Positions 11,301 through 24,245 are shown, counted from the first letter of the stretch. The stretch is DNA of 64,000 nt from Luidia sarsii (GCA_949987565.1 OX465115.1:3878004-3942003); one strand, 5' to 3'. Numbers and translations: made by a program. The notes: generated by a model from the sequence alone, not told the origin.

Positions 11301-13027
11301 GGTATGTTAATCTTTGATTCTTCGGTCATACGCGCAGTGGTATAAGTTTAAACATTTGTCGACACCGAGTAGAGAGAAAAAAAACCACGCGTAGCCGGCA
11401 ATGGCCGAGAAATGAAAGTTATCACAAGTGGACTGAAAAAAGACGATTTCCTGGATCTGTGCCGTAAGGCGAGGAGCTCTTTCATTTTCTTTGTCACTGG
11501 GAATACCCGGCATTTCACAATTGGGGATTCCTTAGTTCTATGAGCAATTCGGCCTGCAGCGTCAGGCGTGAGATTCACAGAGTCCCTTCCCCACCTCCAA
11601 GCGGCCAACCCCAACCTGTACTCTGCTTGTCGTTTGGAGATGGAAAAAAACTTGACATCGGTCAGAGATTTAGAACCCTAACCTCCCCAAATCCTACAGA
11701 ATCCTAGATTCCTACTGCAGGAAATTGAAGGATTTGGGGTGCTTGAGAGTTGATGCATGGTAGCAATTTGCAGGATTGGTAGCATAAGGCGGTTTTGTCA
11801 CTGTAGGAAAATGCAGGATACGGGTTACTAGGCCCAACGTGATGGAGGATGATCTTGTAGGATTGGGGCTCCATGGGACAAACACCAAAATAGGATTTTG
11901 AAGAAGGATTCGGGTCATGTGGTTTTAAAACTAAACATTGTATAATTGTCAAGTATATAAGCCACAGAAAAGTTGTTAGTCCTTTCAAAAATTTGCAAAA
12001 CAATTTCCTTTAAAAAATGAAGTGCAGGATTTTGCAGGATTCGGGCAGTGGCGTACCGCCAACAGTATTGCAGGATTGTGTAGGATTCGGGTCGTATGGA
12101 GCTTTTAACACTGAAGGGTTGTGGGATCTTGCAGGATTCGGGTCATGTGTAACAAAAAAAGTACCACAGACTCTGCTCAGGTTGTGCGCACGCGATGGGA
12201 GGTGATGTAATAATCTCGACTTCTCCATCGAACGGTCGAACCCCACTAACCAACTAATGGAGTACGCATCACCAGTATGGAACAGTGCTCCCCAGTAAAA
12301 TGCAAACGAGTGAATATTATAATCCACTCGCAAAAAGAGTGGCATTTCCCCAAGCAAAGCCAAAAGCCGCTACAAAAAAAAAGAGTGAAAACCACTGCAA
12401 GAGGTGTGGAAACCGCTAAGAATGGAGTAAAACGCTACTCTATATAGAGGAGCCATACCATAATGGAGGACAATTCTTTCTCGAGTGGTCCTCCATGAGG
12501 CTCCTTACAAGAGTGGGATTTCACTCCACTTTGAGCGCTGTTCACATCTTTTACAGCGTTGCTCACTCTTTTTGAGCAGTTTGGGCCTTTTTTGGAGCGA
12601 TGTTCACTCCTTGGGAGTTTTGCATTCAGAGAGTATACCACCTCACAAGAGATGATGTACATGGCGTCATCGCAAACCTTCCCCCTTAACGTTATTGGTG
12701 CCTTAGTTTGCTTAATAACGTGTTGGCGATATGCCCAGAAACTGTCCCCATCTCAGCTACATAGTGGGTGTCTTAACCCCATACAAGCCGACTGGGTGGA
12801 ACGGTTAGGGCTGCACTTGTGGGCACGGACGCCACGCAAGACCCTTAATCCCCGGGGGTATTAGCCGGGACACCAGGGGCAGGCGCTTTCTCACCGTCAC
12901 GGGATTCTCGAGGAAGCGAGCCAGGGGACTAATTACACTCCTATTCACGAAGACAAAGCATATCACGTAAATGCGACACTGTTGCACTGTTCCCTATAAC
13001 ACTTGTCCCACGAGAGCGAGTATAATG
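11301..13027. other. Intergenic with degenerate GCAGGATTCGGGT repeats
   Basis: Between about 11690 and 12150 words such as GCAGGATTCGGGTCATG, TAGGATT and CAGGATTTGC recur irregularly. From 12260 to 12640 words built on GAGTGG, GAACAGTG and CACTC recur in both directions. No gene is supported. Confidence 0.45.
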
Positions 13028-14695
13028 AGTTATTGGCCATTGGGTGTACACGTGTGAGTACTCGTCCGTGATTGTAACTCCTATAGTAGGTTGCTATGAG
13101 TACAGGTATGAGTACTTGGCCGTGATTATAACTACGAGTAGGTTGCTATGAGTACAGGTATGAGTACTTGGCCGTGATTATAACTACGAGTAGGTTGCTA
13201 TGAGTACAGGTATGAGTACTTGGCCGTGATTATAACTACGAGTAGGTTGCTATGAGTACAGGTATGAGTACTTGGCCGTGATTATAACTACGAGTAGGTT
13301 GCTATGAGTACAGGTATGAGTACTTGGCCGTGATTATAACTACGAGTAGGTTGCTATGAGTACAGGTATGAGTACTTGGCCGTGATTATAACTACGAGTA
13401 GGTTGCTATGAGTACAGATATGAGTACTTGGCCATGAATATAACTACGAGTAGGTTGCTATGAGTACAGGTATGAGTACTTGGCCGTGATTATAACTACG
13501 AGTAGGTTGCTATGAGTACAGGTATGAGTACTTGGCCGTGATTATAACTACGAGTAGGTTGCTATGAGTACAGGTATGAGTACTTGGCCGTGATTATAAC
13601 TACGAGTAGGTTGCTATGAGTACAGGTATGAGTACTTGGCCGTGATTATAACTACGAGTAGGTTGCTATGAGTACAGATATGAGTACTTGGCCATGATTA
13701 TAACTACGAGTAGGTTGCTATGAGTACAGGTATGGGTACTTGGCCATGAATATAACTACGAGTAGGTTGCTATGAGCACATGTATGAGTACTTGGCCATG
13801 ATTATAACTACGAGTAGGTTGCTATGAGCACATGTATGAGTACTTGGCCGTGATTATAACTACGAGTAGGTTGCTATGAGTACAGATATGAGTACTTGGC
13901 CATGATTATAACTACGAGTAGGTTGCTATGAGTACAGATATGAGTACTTGGCCATGATTATAACTACGAGTAGGTTGCTATGAGTACAGATATGGGTACT
14001 TGGCCGTGATTATAACTACGAGTAGGTTGCTATGAGTACAGGTATGAGTACCTGGCCATGATTATAACTACGAGTAGGTTGCTATGAGTACAGGTATGAT
14101 GACTCGGCCATGATTATAACTACGAGTAGGTTGCTATGAGTACAGGTATGGGTACTTGGCCATGAATATAACTACGAGTAGGTTGCTATGAGTACAGGTA
14201 TGAGTACTTGGCCATGATTAAAGGTTGCTATGAGTACAGGTATGAGTACTTGGCTATGGTTATAACTACGAGTAGGTTGCTATGAGTACAGGTATGAGTA
14301 CTTGGCCGTGATTATAACTACGAGTAGGTTGCTATGAGTACAGGTATGGGTACTTGGCCATGATTATAACTACGAGTAGGTTGCTATGAGTACAGGTATG
14401 GGTACTTGGCCATGATTATAACTACGAGTAGGTTGCTATGAATACAGGTATGGGTACTTGGCCATGATTATAACTACGAGTAGGTTGCTATGAGTACATG
14501 TATGAGTACTTGGCCATGATTATAACTACGAGTAGGTTGCTATGAGTACATGTATGAGTACTTGGCCATGATTATAACTACGAGTAGGTTGATATGAGTA
14601 CATGTATGAGTACTTGGCCGTGATTATAACTACGAGTAGGTTGCTATGAGTACAGGTATGAGTACTTGGCCATGAGTACGAGTATGCAGGAGTGC
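13028..14695 (+). repeat. 52-bp minisatellite, about 30 units
   Basis: GGTTGCTATGAGTACAGG recurs every 52 bp (for example 13141 and 13193). Unit words are GAGTACAGGTATGAGTACTT, GGCCGTGATTATAACTACGA and GTAGGTTGCTAT. Variants (GGCCATGA, GTACATG, GGGTACTTGG) cluster in neighbouring units, as expected from unequal exchange. One unit near 14215 has lost its middle. Confidence 0.95.
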
Positions 14696-15230
14696 TCATT
14701 CACGATTAAAAGTATGAGTCATGTGCTGTGTGCTATGTACGTAATTAATCATGCAAGTATGAATGCTTGGCCGGGGGCTTCTGCCTTTAAAAAAAAGGTG
14801 TCTTTTGCCTTCGAAACGTCGGGAAGTTACATAGACGGCTCGTGGGTTTGCGTTCTGCCGAACGAGGGCAGTTCACTCGACGGCGGGCTGGGCACTGCAG
14901 CCCCTCAATAAAAGTCGAGGGTAGAGCCGAGCGTCCGCTGAGAAGCCCCGTCTATATTTGGGGGGCTGACGGCGTGGGTGAGGATGACGCCGACTCCCCG
15001 GGCTGATTCACGGGGGGAAGAGGCCTGACTCACGCTGCCCAGCTCCCCCTCCCCCTGCCCCTGCCCTCCCTCCACCCCACACCCCGACCCCAACCAGACC
15101 GGGGCTGCTCGTCTAACCCGGCGGGCCTGACGCGCTCCGCAAACACCCGCCACGACACTCTCTCATTCTCGCAGTCACGCCGACTCGTACAACCGCGGCT
15201 ATGACTATAGATAGTTGTACTTCCCTCACC
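14696..15230. other. Intergenic, GC-rich flank of the CT tract
   Basis: A GCCTTCGAAACGTCGGGAAG sequence near 14808 resembles the GAAACGTC hairpin family. No gene is visible. Confidence 0.35.
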
Positions 15231-16405
<1,175 letters not shown>

Positions 16406-17309
16406 CAAGGGCCGGATGAATATTCATGACGAAGCCGAACATGACATAGCGTTTGTGTCAGACTACATAATACATACACGTGGCTGGTCTATTTTTATCG
16501 CGCCAAACGCCAAGAAATGAGACTATAGTGTGACTCGTAGCTGTTTGAATTGCAAACTGTGAAGTAAACTAAAGAACATTCACAAGTGGTAAACCACTTC
16601 AGTAGCAAAGTACCAATGAAGTACTCCGTGGGTCTTTAGTACTAGGCCCCCTATACTAACCAAGCACTTTAACTTAATTACGTGGATGTTAGGTAAGACA
16701 TGACGATTTACACGGTGGATTTACAAGTGGAAGTTTTGGGGTGACACCATTTAACACAGTCTCTTCTAAGAAGTGTGTGGCTCTGAAAAAAGAGCCGGTA
16801 ACCCAACGTTTCGGGCTGTGTGTACCAGACGTAGATATTGCAAGCATTACCCGAAATATTAATGATGATGAATAATTATGTAGCCAGCTATAAAACAGTC
16901 AATATAAGGATGGCCAAGCCACAACAGCTAACAGCCAACGACCAGTATAGTCGATGACCCCAGGCCAATCAACTGTAGTCAACGGGAAGAAGTCAGTGGC
17001 CAACAGTGACCCACCAACAGCCTACACCAGATAGAGGCCAATAGGTGACATCCCGTGGCCAGCAGCCGATATCTATATAGTGGTTTACAAAAAGTGGCCG
17101 ACTAGCAACGGGTTAAAGCCACGGCCCAATAGCCAATAGCCTACACCGGTGGCCTATGACCAGAAGACGACAGAGAACACACAACAGTAGCCAATAACTA
17201 ATACCTAGGACAGAGTAGGCCACAGACGGTATAAACCACTATAGCCACTATATATTGTAGTCACCATTACATAGCCAGTGGCCACTGGTAAACAGCATGT
17301 AAACTTAAG
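16406..17309. other. Intergenic with a half foldback and CCAACAG-rich DNA
   Basis: At about 16722-16850 is one arm of the AAGAGCCGGTAACTCAACGTTTC-type foldback (complete at 52.5 and 52.8 kb). From 16880 to 17280 words such as GCCAACAG, CAGTGGCCAACAGT and AGCCAATA recur without a strict period. No gene is visible. Confidence 0.45.
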
Positions 17310-17506
17310 GTGATATACAAAAATGTTGCAAACTGCTTACTGACTAAAATTACCAAAATGCAAATCTTAAAATTTAGTGGGCCTGACGTTTCGATCCTAG
17401 CAGGACCTTTCTCAAAGGCAGAGTGACAAGGACAAAAAAACCTTGTCACTCTGCCTTTGAGAAAGGTCCTGCTAGGATCGAAACGTCAGGCCCACTAAAT
17501 TTTAAG
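17310..17506. mobile_element. Foldback element with a perfect 66-bp inverted repeat
   Basis: The arms 17366-17431 and 17441-17506 are exact reverse complements over all 66 bases, separated by 9 nt. Each arm holds the GGTCCTGCTAGGATCGAAAC hairpin motif. The 5' flank (GTGATATACAAAAATGTTGC onward) is shared with the copy at 53402, marking the element boundary. Confidence 0.9.
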
Positions 17507-19010
17507 CATGTAAACTTGTAAAGCCAGCATACATTCTGCAGCCAGCCACTGGCAGCTCGTAGCCAGACGAACCATGACGAGGGCCGCATCTGAGCGATTC
17601 GTTGCAATTAGAATCGTATGATTAATGTCTACCCTATTCGCCCTTATAATGAAGTTCCTCAAAACCTCTGTCAAAGAGCTTGGTTCACAGAGGTCCCGAA
17701 ATTGCCCCACCCCCCAAAAAAAACAAAAACAAATATGAGAAATGTATTCCTAGATATAAAGAACCACAAATTGTGTAGGTTCTTGTGTGCAGTATTCAAC
17801 GCTGTACCAGGAAACGCGGTTCCCAATAAAATAATTTCTTTACGTACGAAAGGGTTAAGAACACGGCGAGCTGAGGGGAGGGAGAATTTTAGACGGCCTA
17901 ACAGTGCTCGGGCTCGTCTCGCGTGCAATCTGGCACGCCAAGTGGGGTTAAACGTGACAATGCCGCGCCCTATAGTCCCCGTGTGGAAAGCATATTATCC
18001 CTTCAGGGTTTTTTTTTCAGGGGGTTGGGGGTTAACCTTGCTCAACATTTCACCTCTAACAAAGGGGCTCCTTTTCTATCCTTCCCTCAGGTGTTTCCAG
18101 CAGCTTATTTTCCGTATCGTACAAGTGCAGCTCAACTATAGACTCACAGGGGGGGGGTATCATTTGTTTTGGTACTTCTGGCGTAAAGACATTTTTTTAG
18201 AAAATATTATACGGGTCGGGTTGTTGGCATATGTGACCCAGCACAGCATAACGAGGAATAATCCCACTTTTGAGATTTTGAGATTTTCTAATAATGTGAA
18301 AGAGTATACCATTAGCTTTCAAATGATATCAAAATAAAATATCCTCTATTATTTCAAATTTCCGAAAATACAAACAAATATATATATTTGTAATCAAATT
18401 GTAAAGATACTTTAACTTAAGGCGTTGTTTACTCAAAAAGTGTTTTGGTGGGATATTCCTCATGTCGTTGTGCCGGGTCACATATTACCTTCGGGTATCA
18501 TTTGTTTGTTTTAGTTTCAATCTTCCAGCGAATAATAACATCTAGCGTTTCTGTTGTGTCAGCGTCCAGCAATACAACTGTGCGAGCTCGTGAGTACCGT
18601 TTGCATTGGTTTCAATGGCATTTAGTTGTCACTAGGTGTAGGTAACGTTTGACACTAAGGCGACATTATTCACTTCCCCTCCAAAGTTTCACAAGTTTTA
18701 CGTCAACTTATTATGTGCATAGAGAGTTGCATAGCGTTGCTGTGTCCGTCCACCTGTTGTCCGAAGGGCCTGTTGATTGAATGAACCGAAAGCCCCAAAT
18801 AAGACCTTCCTGGCATTAGACTGATTGCCAGCATTTTGTTGGTATGAATTACGGGCTAGTCATCCTTAGTTTAAATAGCACTTCATTGTGAAGTACGGCT
18901 GCACGTGCATTGGTGGTAAGTTCGGTTGAATACAGAGCCCCATTGCAACATTCTTGTAGGTTTCAAACTTGGCGGTTGCTGTCAATTTGGGCGATTCCGC
19001 TGTGGAAGTC
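17507..19010. other. Intergenic, no gene seen
   Basis: The + strand open frame at 17618-18337 crosses a G-run and a T-run and has no domain or splice context that I recognise. The DNA is AT-rich after 18190. Confidence 0.4.
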
Positions 19011-19014
19011 TGTA

Positions 19015-19378
19015 GAAGAGTAAAGCGTGGAGACAGACAGGCAGACAGACATGAACCAGACAAACAGACAAACAGCCAGACAGAGCAGACAGAATGGCCG
19101 AACAACAGACACACACACAGACAAATGAAAGGGGCAGACGGTCAGAAGTGCAGGCAGGTAGACAGGCATACAAGTCATAAAAGAACGACAGACCAGATTG
19201 ACAGACAAGTAACCCGAAAGACGGACAGGCATATAGACAGATACAAAAACAGATAGACAGACGGCCGAACGGACAGCGCGGCAGAGAGACAGACCGACTG
19301 ACTGAAACGGGCCTACAGACGACAAATCGACAACTAATCAATCAAACTGACAGACAGACAGACAGACAGACAGCGATG
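19015..19378 (+). repeat. Degenerate GACA-type microsatellite
   Basis: GACAGACAGGCAGACAGAC, AACAGACAAACAGCC and a final GACA run ending near 19372 form a decayed tetranucleotide array. ORFs through it on both strands (Asp/Arg/Gln- or Ser/Val/Cys/Leu-rich) are artefacts. Confidence 0.9.
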
Positions 19379-19395
19379 TGAGAGTTCAAATGCAG

Positions 19396-19900
19396 ACTGT
19401 CACGTTGAATCACGCCATATCAATACGTAATGCCGAACAAGGAACAGGGGTAGCCAAATGTACGCGCGTCACCACCGGTGACGTAATGCTCCCCAAAATA
19501 GCACGGCGCAATCTCCCTGCCCTACAACGCACGCTGCGGTCACGGGGAGCTAGTGACGGAGAGGGTGTCATCGTATTATCTGACGGTGGAACAGCACAGA
19601 CTTCTCCCTCCCTCCCTCAGACATCCCGACTGGTTCCGACTGATGGGATTAAGGGGGGGGGGAGCAGCGTGCCTCACCGCGGCTCTTGGCCGGGGCCGGA
19701 GCGATGATTCACCGCCTGCCGCAGCGCCCCAGCGCACGGTCGGAGTGCCCGGGCAACTTCCGCACCGTTTCATTTTTTTTCGGGGAGAGAGGGGTCGATC
19801 TGTGCCACCAATAGAGCCGATGAAGGAATGGAAGGCCTGTATTTCTGCGGGTCCAACGTGGAACGTGGTCATGACGACACGAGGCCGGTGACTTCACGAA
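19396..19900. promoter_or_regulatory. CpG-rich stretch upstream of the RTP-like gene (possible promoter)
   Basis: This is the most CpG-dense DNA for several kb (ACGCGCGTCACC, CACGGCGC, CCGGGGCCGGAGCG). It lies about 1 kb upstream of a 3' splice site that opens the first coding exon, so the gene should have an upstream non-coding exon. No TSS element is certain; this is inference from position and composition. Confidence 0.3.
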
Positions 19901-20001
19901 GAACGTTCATGGTAGAACGATTCTACGATAGAGGGCGCCCTTGTGGTACAATGGCGTTGGAATGGGGGTACTCGAAAAGGGTTGGTGTACGTGTGGACAC
20001 T

Positions 20002-20040
20002 GATGACCCTGTCTACCAATTGCATTCAGTCACCTCATCA
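20002..20040 (+). repeat. Apparent empty-site paralogue of the MITE target
   Basis: GATGACCCTGTCTACCAATTG runs straight into CATTCAGTCACC here. At 20255-20490 the same two halves are separated by the MITE. The two loci look like a local duplication, one copy of which later took the insertion. Confidence 0.7.
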
Positions 20041-20044
20041 CCTG

Positions 20045-20252
20045 TGAACATCCAATGTTGGCCCAATGTCGGTCGCCAACAATTTGCCAATGTTGGCTGA
20101 ACATTGGCCCAACATCACTTGTCATCGTCATGCCAACGAAAATCATGCCGACCAAATGCCAACGTTGGCTCAACATCAATGACCAACCAAACGCCAACGC
20201 CCACGAATCCGACGAACTGCCAACGTTGGCCCAATGTCAGCATGTTATCTGG
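20045..20252. repeat. CCAACGTTGGC-type palindromic repeats
   Basis: Words CCAATGTTGGC, GCCAACGTTGG, AACATTGGCCC and CCAATGTCG recur about ten times in both orientations with irregular spacing. No gene is supported. Confidence 0.6.
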
Positions 20253-20275
20253 GTGATGACCCTGTCTACCAATTG

Positions 20276-20472
20276 ACCTTTCCAATGAAATATGCAAATA
20301 AGAGCTGGCGCATGCGCTTTACTAAACTGGTGGGCAAACGAGCGCGCGTTGCCGCGTTTCAGGTTTCGAAATACGCCCGTGGAAAACTATGATTGGTTGG
20401 CAGCCCGCTTGCCCACCAATTTAGTTAAGCGCATGCGCTAGGTCTAATTTGCATATTTCATGGGAAAGGTCC
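20276..20472. mobile_element. 197-bp MITE with roughly 65-bp inverted ends
   Basis: The left end (ACCTTTCCAATGAAATATGC, GCGCATGCGCTT) and the complement of the right end agree over about 65 bp with few mismatches. ATTG flanks both sides (20272-20275 and 20473-20476), consistent with a short target duplication. No transposase is present. Confidence 0.85.
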
Positions 20473-20816
20473 ATTGTATTCAGTCACCCGATGCAGGTAT
20501 AGACAAAGGGTTGGTGTGTGACGCAGACAATACATAGTAGCCAACAGTAAACAACGACTGGTTAAAAGCCAGAATCCAAGAGCCAAACAGAAAACAGCCC
20601 AGTGCCAAGAACCAAGGACCAGCGACCACTAGCTAACAGTAACAGCCAAGACAGATCGCATAAACCCAGTGGCCCTTCATCAGGCACGGGCTTTGGATGC
20701 GATGCTCCAATTTTCATTTTCATTTTCCTCTCCCTCTCTCCCCTCTCTCATCTCTCTCTCTCTCTCTCTCCCATATATATCTATCCCTCCCCCTCCTCCC
20801 CCCTCCCCATGTACAG
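20473..20816. other. Region upstream of the first RTP coding exon, with pyrimidine tract
   Basis: CCA-rich low-complexity DNA at 20530-20660 gives way to a pyrimidine tract (about 20720-20805) ending in GTACAG at 20811-20816. That is a good 3' splice site directly before the first coding exon, so at least one upstream exon is expected. Confidence 0.5.
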
Positions 20817-20817
20817 G

Positions 20818-20961
20818 ATGGATGAGATATGGAACGGGGAGTTTTCCAGCGTCTTTCAGCCCTATCTTCCGCACGTCTGGTACCTGTCGGCCACAGAGAT
20901 CTGCCCGAGTCCCCGCTGGCGGCGCTTCAAGGACAGCGCCAAGGTTCGATTCTGCTGCCAG
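20818..20961 (+). CDS. RTP-like gene, coding exon 1
   Basis: Encodes residues 1-48, from MDEIWNGEF to KVRFCCQ. The acceptor CAG is at 20814-20816 and the donor CAG|GTGAGC at 20961/20962. It contains the first zinc-binding cysteine, Cys47. Confidence 0.8.
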
Positions 20962-23398
20962 GTGAGCAACTCAAAGCCAATACTTCGGTATCGATACTTT
21001 TTTTTTGTCATCACTTCGAGTACTTTGCAATCGATACCGAAGGGAAATGCTCTTGATAAGACTTGAAGGTTTGCTTGGTGGAAAAAAAAGGTTTGCGGTG
21101 ACACTATGTATAATTATGTCTTCTCTTTCAAGAAGTATGGCTCTGAAAAGAGCCGGTAACTCAACGTTTCGGGTAGTGCGTACCCGTCGTCAAGGAGTCT
21201 CCTGACGACGGGCAGAGTACACACGTGCACGTGGAACGCGCGTGCCTTCGAGTCATCAATGATACAATGTCCAATGGAAATACTCAGATTCGATATTATT
21301 TTGCATACGCTTCCGCGGATTCGGACCGCGCCTGCGCACGTGCTTATAACAAAATAAGTCTTTGGCGGTCGGGTGACGTCATGTTTAAAAAAAAAACCTC
21401 TATAGGCTATAGCTGTCACAACCCCCTCACAGGGCATGGTAACTCAACTGCCCGACAGGTTTAACACGTAGAGCTCTATAAATAAACTAGAGTGCGCACT
21501 CCCCTATCAACGCGCGGTGCGAACGTGTGCCGACATGGACGCGCATCCGCCATTACCAAAGAGGTCAACTTCAGCTCGAAGTGCCCGGATGTCAGTAGCA
21601 ATCGCGCGTAATATGAATGGGGAAATGTATGGCCGAAAGATAGTGAATGCGGAAACTGAAATGTTATAGAAATGTTTTTTAGTAATGAAAGGAAAGGCCA
21701 TCAATACCTCAAGGGATTGGCGAATGTTAATGTCCTACTCAAGTTTCTTTTGTAAAAAGTGGGATTAGTTTACCCCATAGAGATCCATGCATTTGCCCTC
21801 TTTGGTAATGGCGTCGCAGTCCCCTTGTCGGCACGCGTCACGCGATGAGTGCGCCCTCTGGTTTATTCATAGAGCTCTATGGTTTAACACCGTTTGCACG
21901 TGGGAAAGGTTGTACGGTTTCCGTGCATCGCTCATCGTCCTGCGACCGGTCGAAAGTCACGTTCAAAATTGATGAAATCGACCCACAGGCCACACACAGG
22001 TATACATTGGTATACAAAGTGTTTGACCCCGTCCCTTCGTCTTGTCCCCTCCCAGACCTGCGGCCACGGCTGGACCTCAATGAAGGGCCGCGTGGTCTTC
22101 TGGTACTTCCTGCACATCCCCTACTGCGACGGCTTCGTCCAGTTCAAACTCTACGGCCAGCAGTGCCAGCGCTGCAACAACGGCATGTTCGAGCCGGCCA
22201 TGTGGTACCCAGAGGAGGTCAACAAAGTACTTTGCAATCTCTACAACAGAATCGGTCAGGTGAGTGGCTAAGGCGAGGCGCCAGACTAAAATCCAAACCC
22301 CTGAGCTGAAGAAACTCGTCCCGGCTTTGGCTTGGCCTGACGTTCATTGGCTATGACCGGTGTTAGCATGCGCCTAAGGGAATTTCACATAGCGGCTAGC
22401 AGCTAGCGGCTGCGTTAGTTTTATATGTGTACTTTGAACTCAAAGGGAAGTGGCTGCAACCGCTAAACTGGAGGCTTGCATAGACTCGTGTGTAATTTGA
22501 AGCCGCAGCCGATGAATTCGGACACGGCCTAACGCACAAGTCTATGGGAATTGGCTGCAGCCGCTAAACTGGAGGTTTCCATAGACTCGTGTGTAATTTG
22601 AAGCCGTAGGCAATGGAAGGGCAAGCAGTAGTTCAAAGAGGTAATTGAAAGAAGTGAATACAAACGTAGGATCATACGTCATCCAGTAAGGACGCCACCG
22701 TTAAAGGCCCTATACAACATTAGTAAAAGTCCAAAGATTGCCACAGTTTAAAAAATGTTAAACCATTACATCTGCGAAGGTTTAGCTCAAATCGTAATCT
22801 GGCAAAAAACCGTCACGGTTTACGCACCGTTCAGTAGTGAAATAGTTCATTACTCGCGAGTAATATTCTATTTTGTCGAGGTTTGAGTGAAGATTTCTCG
22901 AGAAGTACAGCATCCTAGACAGTAAGATTTCAACATGAGGATTCTATCATGACCATCTACAAACTGTGTAAAATATAATTTATTCCGATCTTCCTAATGT
23001 TGTAAGATGTCATCATGTCATCATCTTCACAGATCTGAAAAAGGGCACGTATGGTGTTGGTCATTACCCTCCTGAATGTTGAGCCCGTGTGGTTGAATAA
23101 TCACTTCATCCACAGTATCTCCCGACTCAGACAGACGGCATCGATATAACCCTATTTTTTTCCTGGGTGGGATGGGGGTGATGGTATTTCCGTGCAGACG
23201 TACTACGGGTTCGTGAAGCCGCCGATTCGCTACGACCGGCGCGCTGGCAAGCCGCGCACCCAGCACAACGCCACGCTGTGCCAGGCGTGCAGGGACGGCG
23301 AGTGCGACAGCCGGCCGCGCACCAACACGCCCACCCCCGGTCACGTGGTGCCCGGTCAGGCCAATGGCGCCACCAAGCTGCAGGTCGTCCGCGTGTGA
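20818..23398 (+). CDS. RTP-family 3CxxC zinc-finger protein, three coding exons, 182 aa
   Basis: Vertebrate receptor-transporting proteins bind chemosensory and other GPCRs and help them reach the plasma membrane. This gene joins 20818-20961, 22056-22259 and 23198-23398, all phase 0 with GT-AG borders. The signature is visible: F45-x-C47-QT-C50-xxx-W54, then C85-QR-C88, then C144-QA-C147 and C152, matching the CxxC, QxCxxC and CxxC-C order of the family. Trp, aromatic and FE-P blocks also fit. Start: the ATG at 20818 follows a splice acceptor by one base; a second ATG 9 nt upstream lies inside the acceptor. Unlike RTP1-4 of vertebrates, no hydrophobic C-terminal segment follows the zinc finger; the tail is a short basic, Pro/Thr-rich stretch. 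ZAR1 proteins share the 3CxxC class, but the final CxxC-x4-C spacing fits RTP better. A possible poly(A) signal AATAAA lies at 24240. Confidence 0.85.
20980..22055. other. RTP-like gene intron 1 with foldback and second repeat
   Basis: At about 21068-21215 is one arm of the AAGAGCCGGTAACTCAACGTT foldback with CCTGACGACGGGCAGAGTAC. At 21225-21440 lies a repeat shared with 43145-43500 (words GTGGAACGCGCG, GTCCAATGGAAATACTCAGA, CTTTGGCGGTCGGGTGACGT). Confidence 0.6.
22056..22259 (+). CDS. RTP-like gene, coding exon 2
   Basis: Encodes residues 49-116. The acceptor CCTCCCAG|ACC and donor CAG|GTGAGT are strong. It contains the partner Cys50, Trp54 and the QQC-QR-C pair (85 and 88). Confidence 0.88.
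22436..22620 (+). repeat. Roughly 100-bp interleaved-palindrome satellite, about 2 units, in RTP intron 2
   Basis: The blocks CATAGACTCGTGTG, AAGCCGCAGCCGATG, GCACAAGTCTATGGG and ATTGGCTGCAGCC appear in the same order and orientation as at 9757-10310. Confidence 0.85.
22701..23005 (+). mobile_element. 340-bp MITE-like repeat, copy 2
   Basis: Starts TTAAAGGCCCTATACAACAT and ends TAATGTTGTA. The interior matches copies at 2202 and 24981. It lies in intron 2 of the RTP-like gene, about 190 nt before exon 3. Confidence 0.75.
23198..23398 (+). CDS. RTP-like gene, coding exon 3 and stop
   Basis: Encodes residues 117-182 and TGA at 23396-23398. The acceptor is TTTCCGTGCAG|ACG. It holds the last zinc-binding group, C144-xx-C147 and C152. 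The stop codon overlaps a CRE-like octamer TGACGTCA. Confidence 0.85.
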   Translation, partial: TYYGFVKPPIRYDRRAGKPRTQHNATLCQACRDGECDSRPRTNTPTPGHVVPGQANGATKLQVVRV

Positions 23399-24245
23399 CG
23401 TCATGACGGGCAGGAGAGAGCGGAAGGGAAGTGCGGGGTGCGTGTATTCGTGGTTTTTGTTTGTTTTGTTTATCCCGTCAGGGGTAAGGATGGATTATAA
23501 TTCTGTTCTGAGATTTTATGAAACAAGCGATGTAACCCTATCAATTAATGATCCTTTCATCAATTTCTTGCACATTTTTTTTTACAGTAGAATGAGAATT
23601 TAAATTCCTAAGCAAGTGAGGCCTGGCGTGTCGATCTAAAAAAAAAAAGGCCTATCTTGGAAGCAATGCCATGAGTAGCACACGAATCTAAGCTGTTTAC
23701 TAACTAGTATTGATCGAGGTATATTGAGGTCCTGACGTTTCGATCCCAGCTGGAGCTCTGTGGATCTAGAATACAATTCAGTCATTTGTGTTGCCCTTAA
23801 CTCTCCTTAGAAACAACAACACACGCGGGTTTCGTGTCTCGTCGGTACTGCTAAACGCGCGGAGTTCGGAGTGCGTTTTTTTCTAAGGTCACGTGGTGGT
23901 CGCGTGACCAGAGTCATCCTTTTGATTGGCGGGCCGAGTGAGTCGTTCCCAGGCTAATTATCGTAATGATGGCGATTCGTTTTGTATAACCCTTACGTCA
24001 TGCGTTTCCTGGTGAAAATGGTTGCAGTGAGTCTATAGAGGGCGCTCTTGCGGCCAACAAGGCCGCAAACGAGCACATAATACTGTTTTGATATTTTTTC
24101 TCGTGAAACACACGGCGATTGGCGGGTCCATTCGCCGATGCAAAACAGAGAAATGTCAAAGGAAACACAAACTTGATGAGAAGGAAATCGTTCTGAGATG
24201 GTTCCCATAAAACGCACAAGGTAAAACCGAATCGACATGAATAAA
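23399..24245 (+). other. Probable 3' UTR and flank of the RTP-like gene
   Basis: After the stop there is no coding signal. An inverted hairpin motif (CCTGACGTTTCGATCCCAGC) sits near 23732. The first AATAAA downstream of the stop is at 24240-24245. Confidence 0.35.

Noticed and set aside
13028..14695. CRISPR-like regular array
   Set aside because: The entire 52-bp unit repeats with no unique spacers, in a spliced eukaryotic genome. The same holds for the 68-, 75- and 119-bp arrays.
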